Shown: one piece after another, positions 42,873 to 52,401 of the stretch | Layout of the letters: the number at the start of each line of letters is the position of its first letter | How positions within the stretch are numbered: the first letter of the stretch is position 1 | Assembly (NCBI RefSeq): GCF_009733535.1 | Contig: NZ_SMMI01000011.1 | Location: forward strand, 62,001-126,000 | Origin: Sphingobacterium endophyticum | GTDB taxonomy: Bacteria > Bacteroidota > Bacteroidia > Sphingobacteriales > Sphingobacteriaceae | Length of the DNA: 64,000 nucleotides | Direction: 5' to 3' | Program-made: the position numbers and the translations under genes | The notes under the pieces: model-generated | The model's database searches: none | What the model saw: the letters and a program-made list of their open reading frames with translations, nothing else | What the model was told of the DNA's origin: nothing

Positions 42873-45731
42873 ATGAAGCAAATAAATTTTTATTTATTTA
42901 TTATAGTGGCAATATGTCAACATACCTTGGGATATGGCCAGAACATTCCACGTGTAGGCTCACCATTTGTTCAACAATATAATAAGACTACTTATAAAGC
43001 AGGAAATCAGAACTGGGGATTAGCGGTAAGCTCTGATGGAATAATTTATTCTGCAAATACTGAAGGCTTATTAAGTTTCGATGGTCAAGAGTGGACCTTA
43101 TTTAGAATGAAGAATTACGCAGGATTAAGGAGCGTAAATATAGATGGAACAGGAAGGATTTTGGTTGGAGGCGCAGGTGAATTTGGCTATTGGGAAAGAT
43201 CTTTATACGGAAAAATGGAATATACCAGCCTAACGGGTCTGGTTAAGGATAAACAAGCGCTGAAGAACGAAGAGATCTGGAGGATCATCATAGACGGTGA
43301 AAAGATTTATTTCCATACATTTTCCAAAAGTTACCTCTATCATCAAAATGAAATTACAACCATCACGGCAAATGGCGAGCCCTTTCTTTTTGGATTTCAA
43401 GTCAATGGAAGGTTGTTTTTTGAACAAATTCCGTCAGGTTTACATGAGTTAAAATCTAATAGTCTCTCTCCTATTAAAGATTTAAGTAAATTATTAGGTT
43501 CTAACATATTAACTATGCTTCCTTATAGTTCTACTGAAGTTATAATCGGTACGGATAAGAATGGATTGTTTAAGTTAAATAGTGACGGTAGTATTGTGCC
43601 ATGGGAAACTGAAGCACAGGAGTATTTAAAGAAATCCCAGATTAACAATGGCGTTAAATTGTTTGGGAATCAATATGCATTTGGAACCATTCAGAATGGG
43701 GTTTTCATCATCAACCAAAATGGACAGATTGTACAGCATATTAATAAAAACAATGGACTTCAGAACAATACAGTATTAAGTTTGGCAGTTGACAAGCAAT
43801 CAAATTTATGGGTAGGATTAGATAATGGAATAGATAGAATTGACATTAATAGCCCCTTATATTATTATTCAGACTTAACTGGGCATATTGGAACAGTATA
43901 TAGTTCGATAATTTATAAAGACAAGATCTATTTAGGCACAAATCAGGGTTTATTTGTAAGTGATTGGCAGGGCATCGATACCTATAAGTCATTAAATTTT
44001 AAAATAGTACCAAATTCTCAAGGTCAGGTATGGAAACTAGAGAATATATCTGGGAGTCTAATTTGCGGCCATAATAATGGGACTTTTATTGTAGAACCAT
44101 CAGGAATGCGGCGGATTTCTACAGTTACGGGAGCCTGGGGATTTCTTGCTGTCCAAAATAGTAATTATTGGTTACAGACTAACTATACAGGTGTAGGCCT
44201 GATGCAAGATGGAGATTCCCCGACTTTCATTAAGCAATTCTCCTATAAAAAGGATCCAATCCGCCATGCGATGCAAATTTCTGGAAATGATTTTTGGCTA
44301 AGCAACAATCAAAATGTATTCAGTTTCAAGCTATCTACAGATTTCAGAGAGGCATTAGACTTTAAGCTGGAGACAAATGGCTTACCTAAAGACACAAAAT
44401 TATATGGGATCTATAATGTAGCCAACAATATAGTTTTTGCGAGTGATTCAGGATTCTATTTATATGATAACATTTTAAGGTCTTTTAAACCCTATGAGGA
44501 ATTAAATAAACAATTAGCGTCTTTTTCTACAGCAAACAAAATTATTCCAATAAAGAATAATGCATATTGGTTTATAAAAAAATCACATTTAGCGAAAATA
44601 CAATTTCTAACAGACGGTAAATTAAAGATAGACTCGAGTTCATGGAATTCATTAAAAGGCAGGATGATGAATGATTATGAGCAGATATTGAATGTTGATG
44701 AGAATTTATCCTTAATTGGCCTTGACAATGGATTCGCTATTTATTTTAACCACTATCCGGTCCAACAAAATTTACCCAAGCCAATCATAACCCATATTTG
44801 GAATACAACTTCAGACCCCTATTCCATTTATGATAATTTAGAGGTACCTAATAACGAGAATAATATTCGTATTTCATTTGCATCACCCTGGTATTCTTCA
44901 GCACCGTTAAAATATCAGTATTATCTTGATGGTTATACAGAAGGTTGGTCAAATTGGGATGAAATTTCATTTAAGGATTTCACAAACCTACCCTTTGGGA
45001 ATTACATATTTCAAGTTCGATCAGTCACACCAAATGGAATTCAATCCGAAATAACTTCGGTTTCCTTTAAAATATTGCCACCATGGTATTTTAGTTGGGT
45101 TGCAATTCTCTCCTACATCATTCTTCTTGGATTGATTATTTATTTAGGTAAGAGATGGTACGAAGAGAGATTATTAGATCACCAGAGGAGATTGAAGAAA
45201 AAATTATTACAAGAGCAGGAAGACCATTTGGCAAAAGAAGCAGAGGCAAACGAGAAAAAGTTGATTTCATTAAAAAACATACAATTATTGCAGGAATTAG
45301 AGAATAAAAATCGAGAGCTTGCAAATGCTGCAATGAATATTGTCTATAAAAATGAGATGCTGAATAATCTTCATCATGAATTAACTAATTTAAATGATTC
45401 TAATGGTAACAAATTGAGCCATGAGCAGTTACGTAAAGTAAGTAAACTAATTGATGAAGCGCATAGTGATGACAGAGACTGGGATTTATTTGAGAAAAGT
45501 TTTAATGAAGCCCATGAGAACTTTTTCAAAAAATTAAAGTCAGAATATCCTGAACTGGTTCCTAACGACCTAAAACTTTGTGCATATTTAAGATTAAATA
45601 TGTCAAGTAAAGAAATAGCCTCCCTATTGAATATCAGTACCCGTGGGGTTGAAATTAGACGCTATCGATTACGGAAAAAATTGAATTTACCCACCAGTAA
45701 AAACTTAACAGAATTTCTTTTAGAATTATAA
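42873..45731 (+). CDS. Membrane regulator with propeller repeats, Y_Y_Y domain and LuxR-type HTH
   Basis: A 952-residue sensor-regulator beside the SusCD genes. It has a signal peptide (residues 1-23), a large periplasmic part with two-component propeller repeats (NNTVLSLAVDKQSNLWVGLD near residues 309-328), and a Y_Y_Y domain at about 650-735 (YQYYLDGYTEGWSNWDE). A membrane helix (about 738-760), a coiled coil, and a C-terminal helix-turn-helix of the LuxR kind (SSKEIASLLNISTRGVEIRR near 911) follow. No histidine kinase or receiver domain is present, so sensing and DNA binding are joined in one membrane protein. It likely controls the downstream glycan genes. Confidence 0.88.
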   Translation: MKQINFYLFIIVAICQHTLGYGQNIPRVGSPFVQQYNKTTYKAGNQNWGLAVSSDGIIYSANTEGLLSFDGQEWTLFRMKNYAGLRSVNIDGTGRILVGGAGEFGYWERSLYGKMEYTSLTGLVKDKQALKNEEIWRIIIDGEKIYFHTFSKSYLYHQNEITTITANGEPFLFGFQVNGRLFFEQIPSGLHELKSNSLSPIKDLSKLLGSNILTMLPYSSTEVIIGTDKNGLFKLNSDGSIVPWETEAQEYLKKSQINNGVKLFGNQYAFGTIQNGVFIINQNGQIVQHINKNNGLQNNTVLSLAVDKQSNLWVGLDNGIDRIDINSPLYYYSDLTGHIGTVYSSIIYKDKIYLGTNQGLFVSDWQGIDTYKSLNFKIVPNSQGQVWKLENISGSLICGHNNGTFIVEPSGMRRISTVTGAWGFLAVQNSNYWLQTNYTGVGLMQDGDSPTFIKQFSYKKDPIRHAMQISGNDFWLSNNQNVFSFKLSTDFREALDFKLETNGLPKDTKLYGIYNVANNIVFASDSGFYLYDNILRSFKPYEELNKQLASFSTANKIIPIKNNAYWFIKKSHLAKIQFLTDGKLKIDSSSWNSLKGRMMNDYEQILNVDENLSLIGLDNGFAIYFNHYPVQQNLPKPIITHIWNTTSDPYSIYDNLEVPNNENNIRISFASPWYSSAPLKYQYYLDGYTEGWSNWDEISFKDFTNLPFGNYIFQVRSVTPNGIQSEITSVSFKILPPWYFSWVAILSYIILLGLIIYLGKRWYEERLLDHQRRLKKKLLQEQEDHLAKEAEANEKKLISLKNIQLLQELENKNRELANAAMNIVYKNEMLNNLHHELTNLNDSNGNKLSHEQLRKVSKLIDEAHSDDRDWDLFEKSFNEAHENFFKKLKSEYPELVPNDLKLCAYLRLNMSSKEIASLLNISTRGVEIRRYRLRKKLNLPTSKNLTEFLLEL

Positions 45732-46160
45732 AAATCTCTTTTATTTTTTGATAATTCTAGTCAATAAAATGATATAAGTACCTACTTACTTTGCTAAAAC
45801 CTGATGTACTTTTTGCTTAAAATTTGCTAAAATTTTAAATTTAATTTAGAATTTCTGAAGGATTTTACCCCATATTTTTACTTAATACTACTACAACACT
45901 ACATCATGATGGTTAATATTATTATGTGTATTTGATACACTTAGTAGTTGAATTTGTAAGGAATATAAAAGATATATAATATTACATTTCAGATAATTAA
46001 CAATTATTTAATATAAGTTTGAGCAAGTAAATAATAAGTGTAGTAGTAATGTAGATATGGTAAATTTCTATTCCAAACTAATACATCACATATTTGTTAA
46101 GTGAATAAACACTTTTTATTACTTAACTAAACATTATTTACTCAATTAAACCATTGTTAT
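45732..46160 (+). promoter_or_regulatory. Control region of the SusCD locus
   Basis: A 429-base AT-rich stretch with no gene. It carries two inverted copies of a decamer: TACTACTACA (45886-45895, extended to CTACAACACTACATCATG) and TGTAGTAGTA (46039-46048). A possible -7 box TAAGTTTG lies at 46014-46021. These are candidate binding sites for the regulator upstream; that link is inference. Confidence 0.45.
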
Positions 46161-49100
46161 ATGAGGAAGTTATTTACACTGACCTTTGTTTTCCTACTCA
46201 GCTTTAGCTGGCTATATGGACAAAACAAGACCGTTACTGGGACGGTTAAAGATAGTCAGAGCATGATTGGACTACCTGGAGTTTCCGTTACGATTAAAGG
46301 AAATTCAGGAGGCACCCAGACGGACGAGGCAGGCCGTTATACCTTAGAGGCTGCCCCTACCGATTCATTAGTATTTTCATTTGTTGGATATGTATCACAA
46401 TCAATTGTAGTTGGCGATAAATCTCAGATCAATGTATTTATGGACGATGAGAATATGGCACTGGAGGAGGTTGTTGTAGTAGGATACGGTACGCAGAAGA
46501 AGGTTGACTTAACAGGAGCCATCGGAAGTGTGAAAGCTGCAGAGATTGTAAAACAACCGGCCATGTCGGCAATGCAATCTATCCAAGGTAAGGTTGCGGG
46601 TTTAAATGTAACTGCATCCGAAGCTCCCGGCTCTACTCCGCAAGTGACCATTCGTGGTCTTGGAACTGCACTTGGAGGGAGAAATCCATTATATATTGTA
46701 GATGGATTTCCAACTGACAACTTAAATAGTATAAATCCATCTGACATTGAATCCATTGATGTTTTAAAAGATGCCTCATCAGCCTCTATCTATGGAGTTC
46801 GTGCTGCAAATGGTGTCATCATGGTTACCACCAAAAAAGGTAAAGTTGGAAATGTAAAAATTGGATATGAAGGTTATGTTGGCATGAAAAACATGTTAAA
46901 CCAAGTAAAGATGGCTAATGCATCCCAGTATATTCAATATTACAACGAAAACATTGAAGGAATTGGAAGAGGTACTCTGTTAAAGCCGAACCAAGCGAAT
47001 AACACCGATTGGTTTGATGAAATCCTTCAAAATGGTACGGTTTATAACAATGCAATTAATATTTCAGGAGGTTCTGAAATCGTTGACTACTTTGTGAGTG
47101 TAAATAATTTTACTGAAAACGGGATTATTGATGGATCAAAATTCGTTCGTAATACAATTCGCAACAACAATACCTACAAATTTTTGGACAACAAGCTTAA
47201 ATTTTCACAGAATTTAAATTTGTCATTCAATAAATCTACGCCAAAACCATTTGGAGCATTCAATGACGCTTATCGTCAAACGCCACTTGCTCCAGTCATG
47301 TTTGATAATGGACGATATGGAACTTCAATTTATAATTCAAGTACAGGTATCGCTGGTTATCAAACAGCAGCAGGAGAAACCACAGGTAATTTAAACTCAA
47401 TAGGTAATCCTGTTTACGCTATTCAACGTGCGAATGAACTGTTAAACTCTACACGTATTCAAGGAGGAATTGAAGGAGAATATCAAATTTTTGATTTCTT
47501 AAAAATCAATTCTAGAATTGGTGGTACGAAGATTTTTTCTAATTCAAGAACATTTACAGATATCAAAGATGCTTGGTTAAACGGTAATCCATTACGTACA
47601 GACCAAGAATTTCAAGATTTAAAAGATAAAAATCCAAATGTTGTTGGGTATGCAAATAATAGTTTAAACTACAGAAAAAATGAGGATTTCAGATGGCAGT
47701 GGGAAACTTTCTTATCATTCGACAAGAACTTTAACGGCCATCAAATCAATGCAGTAGCAGGATTTTCAAGGGAGAAATCTGGGATTTCGAATATGTTATC
47801 AGGCACGGGATATGACCTACCTGTTTTAGAGCAGTATTGGAATTTAGATATGGCATCTGCCGATTATACTAAGGTTGTGAACCAAACATATTACACGCCA
47901 AGAGCATTGGCATCCTATTTTGGAAGGGTCCAATACAATTACAACAGCAAATATTATGCAACAGCAACTATTCGCCGGGATGGATCAAGCGTATTCCGCA
48001 ATACAGGTGAATATTTTGCCACCTTCCCTTCTTTTGGATTAGGATGGACGATTTCCAATGAGGATTTCATGAAAGATAATACCGTATTAAATTTCTTGAA
48101 ATTAAGGGCAAACTGGGGTGTTTTAGGAAATCAAGACATTCCATTGAATGTATCTCAATTATTGACAGCTGAAGGAAGTTCAAATTACAATTATGTATTT
48201 GGTCCAGGGCAAGATTTAGTTTTGGGAGCAGCCTTTGGCAGTCCTGCATTACCAGTAAGATGGGAAAAAACCCAAGAAACAGGAGTTGGATTAGACTTTG
48301 AAATGTTCGATAGAAAATTATCAGGTTCAGTTGATTATTACAATAAGTTAAACACCAATGTTTTAATGAATGTACAGCCGATTTTGAACTCTGCTTTTGC
48401 AAATAATTTTTATGATCATGGCGGCAAAGTACGTAACAATGGTGTGGAAGTAATCTTAAACTGGAAGAATTCAGTTTCAGAAGATTTTAATTATAACATA
48501 GGAGTTAACTATGCTTATAATCACAATGAATTAACCGATGTTAAACCTGCCTATGACGGAGCTATAGGCGGAAGTTTGTCAAATGGTCAAATCACTAAAC
48601 AAATCAAGCAAGGACAGCCATTATATGGATGGTGGATGTGGGAAGCAGACGGTGTTTGGCAAAACCAAGATGAGATTACTAGCGGTGCAAAATATGGAAC
48701 ACCACGACCAGGCCATTTACGTTACAAAGATCAAAATGCCGATGGGGTAATTGATAACAGAGATAAAGTTTTCTTTGGTTCATATATGCCGACATCAACC
48801 TATGGAGTCAATTTAGGAATCAACTATAAAGCGATCGATTTCTCATTGTCAGGATATGGAGTAGCTGGTAACAAAATTTATAATGCATTAAAAGGCACCA
48901 GAATTAATGGTGGTGAAAATATTACGGAAGATACTTTCAATAACAGATGGATATCATCAAATGGTTCAAATGTAAATCCTGGGGCAGATAGAGATTCATA
49001 TGCTTCAAGTTATTATTTAGAATCAGGTAATTATTTCCGTATCAATAACATCACCTTAGGGTATACTTTCAAGAAATTATATAACTCTACATCTAATATG

Positions 49101-49262
49101 AGATTGTATTTCACTGCTCAAAATCCATTTATGTTTACGAAATATTCAGGATTTTCACCTGAGATCGCAAGTGATGGAAATCCAGCATTGACCTCAGGTA
49201 TCGAGCTTTCAGCCTACCCGACTACAAGGAACTTCTTATTTGGTGTTAATGTACAGTTCTAA
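46161..49262 (+). CDS. SusC/RagA family TonB-dependent outer membrane transporter
   Basis: A 1033-residue outer membrane receptor that imports oligosaccharides with energy from TonB. It has a signal peptide ending near LYGQ (residue 21), a CarboxypepD_reg-like beta-sandwich (about 24-105; PGVSVTIKGNSGGTQTDEAG), and the SusC motif LEEVVVVGYGTQKKVDLTGA before a plug domain (about 115-225, with YGVRAANGVIMVTTKKG). A 22-stranded barrel fills the rest, ending in an aromatic residue. The SusD partner starts 19 bases after its stop codon. Confidence 0.96.
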   Translation: MRKLFTLTFVFLLSFSWLYGQNKTVTGTVKDSQSMIGLPGVSVTIKGNSGGTQTDEAGRYTLEAAPTDSLVFSFVGYVSQSIVVGDKSQINVFMDDENMALEEVVVVGYGTQKKVDLTGAIGSVKAAEIVKQPAMSAMQSIQGKVAGLNVTASEAPGSTPQVTIRGLGTALGGRNPLYIVDGFPTDNLNSINPSDIESIDVLKDASSASIYGVRAANGVIMVTTKKGKVGNVKIGYEGYVGMKNMLNQVKMANASQYIQYYNENIEGIGRGTLLKPNQANNTDWFDEILQNGTVYNNAINISGGSEIVDYFVSVNNFTENGIIDGSKFVRNTIRNNNTYKFLDNKLKFSQNLNLSFNKSTPKPFGAFNDAYRQTPLAPVMFDNGRYGTSIYNSSTGIAGYQTAAGETTGNLNSIGNPVYAIQRANELLNSTRIQGGIEGEYQIFDFLKINSRIGGTKIFSNSRTFTDIKDAWLNGNPLRTDQEFQDLKDKNPNVVGYANNSLNYRKNEDFRWQWETFLSFDKNFNGHQINAVAGFSREKSGISNMLSGTGYDLPVLEQYWNLDMASADYTKVVNQTYYTPRALASYFGRVQYNYNSKYYATATIRRDGSSVFRNTGEYFATFPSFGLGWTISNEDFMKDNTVLNFLKLRANWGVLGNQDIPLNVSQLLTAEGSSNYNYVFGPGQDLVLGAAFGSPALPVRWEKTQETGVGLDFEMFDRKLSGSVDYYNKLNTNVLMNVQPILNSAFANNFYDHGGKVRNNGVEVILNWKNSVSEDFNYNIGVNYAYNHNELTDVKPAYDGAIGGSLSNGQITKQIKQGQPLYGWWMWEADGVWQNQDEITSGAKYGTPRPGHLRYKDQNADGVIDNRDKVFFGSYMPTSTYGVNLGINYKAIDFSLSGYGVAGNKIYNALKGTRINGGENITEDTFNNRWISSNGSNVNPGADRDSYASSYYLESGNYFRINNITLGYTFKKLYNSTSNMRLYFTAQNPFMFTKYSGFSPEIASDGNPALTSGIELSAYPTTRNFLFGVNVQF

Positions 49263-49281
49263 TCAATTAATTACGACAAAC

Positions 49282-50706
49282 ATGAAATTTAGAAATTTAA
49301 ATATAGCATTATTAATGGCTGCCGGACTGATGGTTAGCAGCTGTGCAAAGGATTTTTTGGATGTTCCATCGAATGAAATCATTGAAGCAGGAGATAGTGA
49401 GGAAAACTACTCACCAGAGGTTTTAGTTAACGGGATTTATGGAATGTTTACTGATTGGAATTATGGATTTTCATTTTTAGGCATTACTGAAATCATTTCA
49501 GACAATTCAGAAAAGGGTTCTTCTCCTACTGATACCGGAAGTGATAAAGACATTTTGGATAATCTTACTTATACTTCGACTGCAGGATCTTTTGCAGCAT
49601 TATGGGAACAATGGTATAAATCAATAGGTCGAGCTACCAATGCCATAGAATATACAGAAAACTATGGTTTAACAGATGAGGCATTGAAGAACAGGTATAT
49701 TGGAGAAGCTCGATTTTTAAGAGCACTCAATTATTTTTGGTTAGTTCGTGGTTGGGGTGATATTCCAATTCAAGAGCAAGACTTAATAAAAAGAGTACCT
49801 CAGGCTGAAGTTTATGATTATATCGAGGCAGACTTACAATTTGCAATAGATCATTTGCCTGCAAAATCAAAATATGCGGCTAAAGATTTAGGAAGAGCTA
49901 CCAAAGGTGCAGCTCAAGCCTTACTTGCCAAAGTACATTTATATCAAGGTCAGTGGCAACAAGCTTATGACCTTTCCCAAGCAGTAATTAGTTCCGGCGA
50001 ATATAGTCTTGAACCCAACTATGAAAAGATCTGGAGGTTAGAAGGCGAAAATGGCTCAGAATCTATATTTGAGATTCAGGCAAGAGGCTCTTCGATAGCT
50101 CACGGGATTCAACAATATTCACAAACTCAAGGCCCACGTGGTGGTTCTGCGGGAATTGGTTGGGGATTTAACACGCCATCTCAAAATTTAGTTGATGCTT
50201 TTAATGCGGAAAAGGATGAGATCAGAAGAGATGCGACCATTATTTTCAGGAATGAAGTTATGTATGACGGATTAAAAATCGGTAATACAGAGAACGAAAT
50301 GTATAATGAGAAAGCCTATTCTTCGGCCAATGGCGGTGCAGGAGATACGGATAAAAACCTTAGATACATGCGTTTGGGGGAGATTTACTTAATAAAAGCT
50401 GAGGCAGCAAATGAGCTTGGAAATACTAATGAAGCGTTAACTGCATTAAATGCAATTCGTACTCGTGTTAAATTAGCAAATACTACAGCTTCAGGTCAAG
50501 CAAATATCCGCCTAGCAATCTGGAAAGAACGCAGGCTAGAACTTGCTATGGAGCACGATCGCTGGTTTGATTTGGTAAGAACAAAACAGGCAGAGAACGC
50601 CATGAAAGCTGCAGGCAAGCCATTTGAATCGAAGCATTATCTTTACCCAATACCAGATAATCAATTGATTCAAACACCTGAAATGACACAAAATACTGGC
50701 TGGTAA
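49282..50706 (+). CDS. SusD/RagB family glycan-binding lipoprotein
   Basis: Surface lipoprotein that forms a lid on SusC and binds glycan. I start at 49282 (MKFRNLNIALLMAAGLMVSSC), which gives a proper lipoprotein signal with Cys 21 in VSSC; the upstream ATG at 49240 would lie inside susC. The mature part has the SusD opening KDFLDVPSNEI, helical TPR-like segments (YIGEARFLRALNYFWLVRGW) and the C-terminal RRLELAMEHDRWFDLVRT. It is 474 residues from this start. Confidence 0.95.
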   Translation: MKFRNLNIALLMAAGLMVSSCAKDFLDVPSNEIIEAGDSEENYSPEVLVNGIYGMFTDWNYGFSFLGITEIISDNSEKGSSPTDTGSDKDILDNLTYTSTAGSFAALWEQWYKSIGRATNAIEYTENYGLTDEALKNRYIGEARFLRALNYFWLVRGWGDIPIQEQDLIKRVPQAEVYDYIEADLQFAIDHLPAKSKYAAKDLGRATKGAAQALLAKVHLYQGQWQQAYDLSQAVISSGEYSLEPNYEKIWRLEGENGSESIFEIQARGSSIAHGIQQYSQTQGPRGGSAGIGWGFNTPSQNLVDAFNAEKDEIRRDATIIFRNEVMYDGLKIGNTENEMYNEKAYSSANGGAGDTDKNLRYMRLGEIYLIKAEAANELGNTNEALTALNAIRTRVKLANTTASGQANIRLAIWKERRLELAMEHDRWFDLVRTKQAENAMKAAGKPFESKHYLYPIPDNQLIQTPEMTQNTGW

Positions 50707-50723
50707 ATTTTCATACAATTAGA

Positions 50724-50749
50724 GGGAAGATCTTCTGGTCTTCCCTTTT
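50724..50749 (+). terminator. Intercistronic hairpin after susD
   Basis: Stem GGGAAGA (50724-50730) and TCTTCCC (50739-50745), followed by TTTT, in the 57-base gap before the first glycanase gene. It may attenuate or process the operon transcript. Confidence 0.55.
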
Positions 50750-50763
50750 CATTAAGATTTAGT

Positions 50764-52395
50764 ATGAGGCATTCTATATTCATTCTTATTACTGTATTTC
50801 TGATTGGTTGTTCAAAATCGAGCGACCCCACTCCTGGTCAAGGATCTAATTTTTCTGTAGAATCAATTTCAATAGGCAATAAAGATTTAGGAACAAACCC
50901 CAAGGGAATTGACTTGCATCCGGAATTTATATTATCGTTTGATGAGTCGGTTATCGAGCAGGATTTGAGTTCTAGTATTCAGATATTAAATGCTGAAAAG
51001 AGTACCGTATTAAGCAGCATTAAATTAATGGATAATGGAAAGAAAATTTCCATTAAGCCGGTTCAACCCTTAACATCCTTATCGAAGTTTGAAATCTTCA
51101 TTAAGAATACATTGAAGGGAAACCTCAATAAAACATTGAACAAACAATATAATCTTGCCTTCACTACGGCATATGATCCAAAGGATAAATTTAAACGTAT
51201 TAGTGAAGATGAATTATTAACATTGGTTCAAAAGCAAACGTTCAGTTATTTTTGGGACTTTGCACATCCTGCATCCGGGATGATCAGGGAGCGGAATACT
51301 TCGACAGAAACTGTAACAACTGGTGGTACCGGATTTGGGTTGATGGCGATTGTTACTGGTATTCATAGAAATTTTATAAGCAGGACTGCAGGACTAGAAC
51401 GCACAAAGAAGATAGTAGCATTTTTAAAGAGTTCAGATCGATATCATGGAGCATTTTCACATTGGTATAATGGATCAACTGGTAAAACACAACCTTTCAG
51501 CAATAAAGATGATGGGGCAGATTTAGTAGAAACCTCTTTGTTATTTCAAGGTTTACTGGTATCCAGAGAATACTTTCAAGATCTAGAATTAAGCAAAGAC
51601 ATTAACGCACTGTTCAACGCCGTAGAATGGAATTTCTTTCAAAATGGTCAAGAGGTATTGTATTGGCATTGGAGTCCAGTTCATGGTTGGGATATGAATT
51701 TGAAAATCCAAGGATGGAATGAATCTTTAATAACCTACGTTTTAGGGGCAGGTTCTACGAATTTTGCGATAAATAAAAAAGTTTATGATGAGGGATGGGC
51801 TAAAAATGGAGCAATTAAGAATGGTAAGACATTTTATAATTTAAGTTTACCACTTGGACCTGACCTTGGCGGTCCCCTATTTACTGCACAATATAGTTTT
51901 CTAGGAATTAATCCAAATGGTTTAAAAGATTCTTATGCTGACTATGAGTTACAAGTAAAAAATCAAACCTTAATTAACAGAGCTTATTGCATTTCAAATC
52001 CAAATGGTTTTTATGGATATTCTGAGACTAATTGGGGGTTGACAGCAGGAGATATTCCTACAGGATATGGTGCTCAATCAGCCAATAACGATATTGGGGT
52101 TATTTCTCCTACAGCAGCACTTTCATCTATGGCATTTACGCCAAAAGAGTCTAAAGAAGCTTTAAATTTCTTCTACTATATCCTTGGGGATAAGTTATGG
52201 GGTAAATATGGTTTTAAGGATGGTTTTTCATTAGATGAAGCTTGGTTTGCTGACAGTTATATTGCGATTGATCAAGGTCCTATTATTATTTCTATAGAAA
52301 ATCATAGAAGTCAGTTAATTTGGAATCTATTAATGAAAAGTCCAGAAGTAAAAAATGGATTAAAAAAACTGGGATTTAGTTCCCCAAATATTTAA
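50764..52395 (+). CDS. Glycoamylase-like (GH144-type) lipoprotein with N-terminal Ig-like domain
   Basis: A 543-residue exported enzyme. Lipobox LIGC (Cys 16) suggests surface display. Residues about 30-140 form an Ig-like domain (SISIGNKDLGTNPKGIDLHP), and residues about 150-540 are the alpha/alpha-barrel glycoamylase domain: QTFSYFWDFAHPASGMIRER, VTTGGTGFGLMAIVTG, YWHWSPVHGWDMN, IQGWNESLITYVLGAG, and AIDQGPIIISIENHRS. This family includes endo-beta-1,2-glucanases (GH144). Paralogous to the next gene. Confidence 0.85.
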   Translation: MRHSIFILITVFLIGCSKSSDPTPGQGSNFSVESISIGNKDLGTNPKGIDLHPEFILSFDESVIEQDLSSSIQILNAEKSTVLSSIKLMDNGKKISIKPVQPLTSLSKFEIFIKNTLKGNLNKTLNKQYNLAFTTAYDPKDKFKRISEDELLTLVQKQTFSYFWDFAHPASGMIRERNTSTETVTTGGTGFGLMAIVTGIHRNFISRTAGLERTKKIVAFLKSSDRYHGAFSHWYNGSTGKTQPFSNKDDGADLVETSLLFQGLLVSREYFQDLELSKDINALFNAVEWNFFQNGQEVLYWHWSPVHGWDMNLKIQGWNESLITYVLGAGSTNFAINKKVYDEGWAKNGAIKNGKTFYNLSLPLGPDLGGPLFTAQYSFLGINPNGLKDSYADYELQVKNQTLINRAYCISNPNGFYGYSETNWGLTAGDIPTGYGAQSANNDIGVISPTAALSSMAFTPKESKEALNFFYYILGDKLWGKYGFKDGFSLDEAWFADSYIAIDQGPIIISIENHRSQLIWNLLMKSPEVKNGLKKLGFSSPNI

Positions 52396-52401
52396 GATAA
52401 C

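Noticed and set aside
49240..49281. Upstream ATG of susD
   Set aside because: It lies within susC. The ATG at 49282 begins a proper lipoprotein signal with VSSC.
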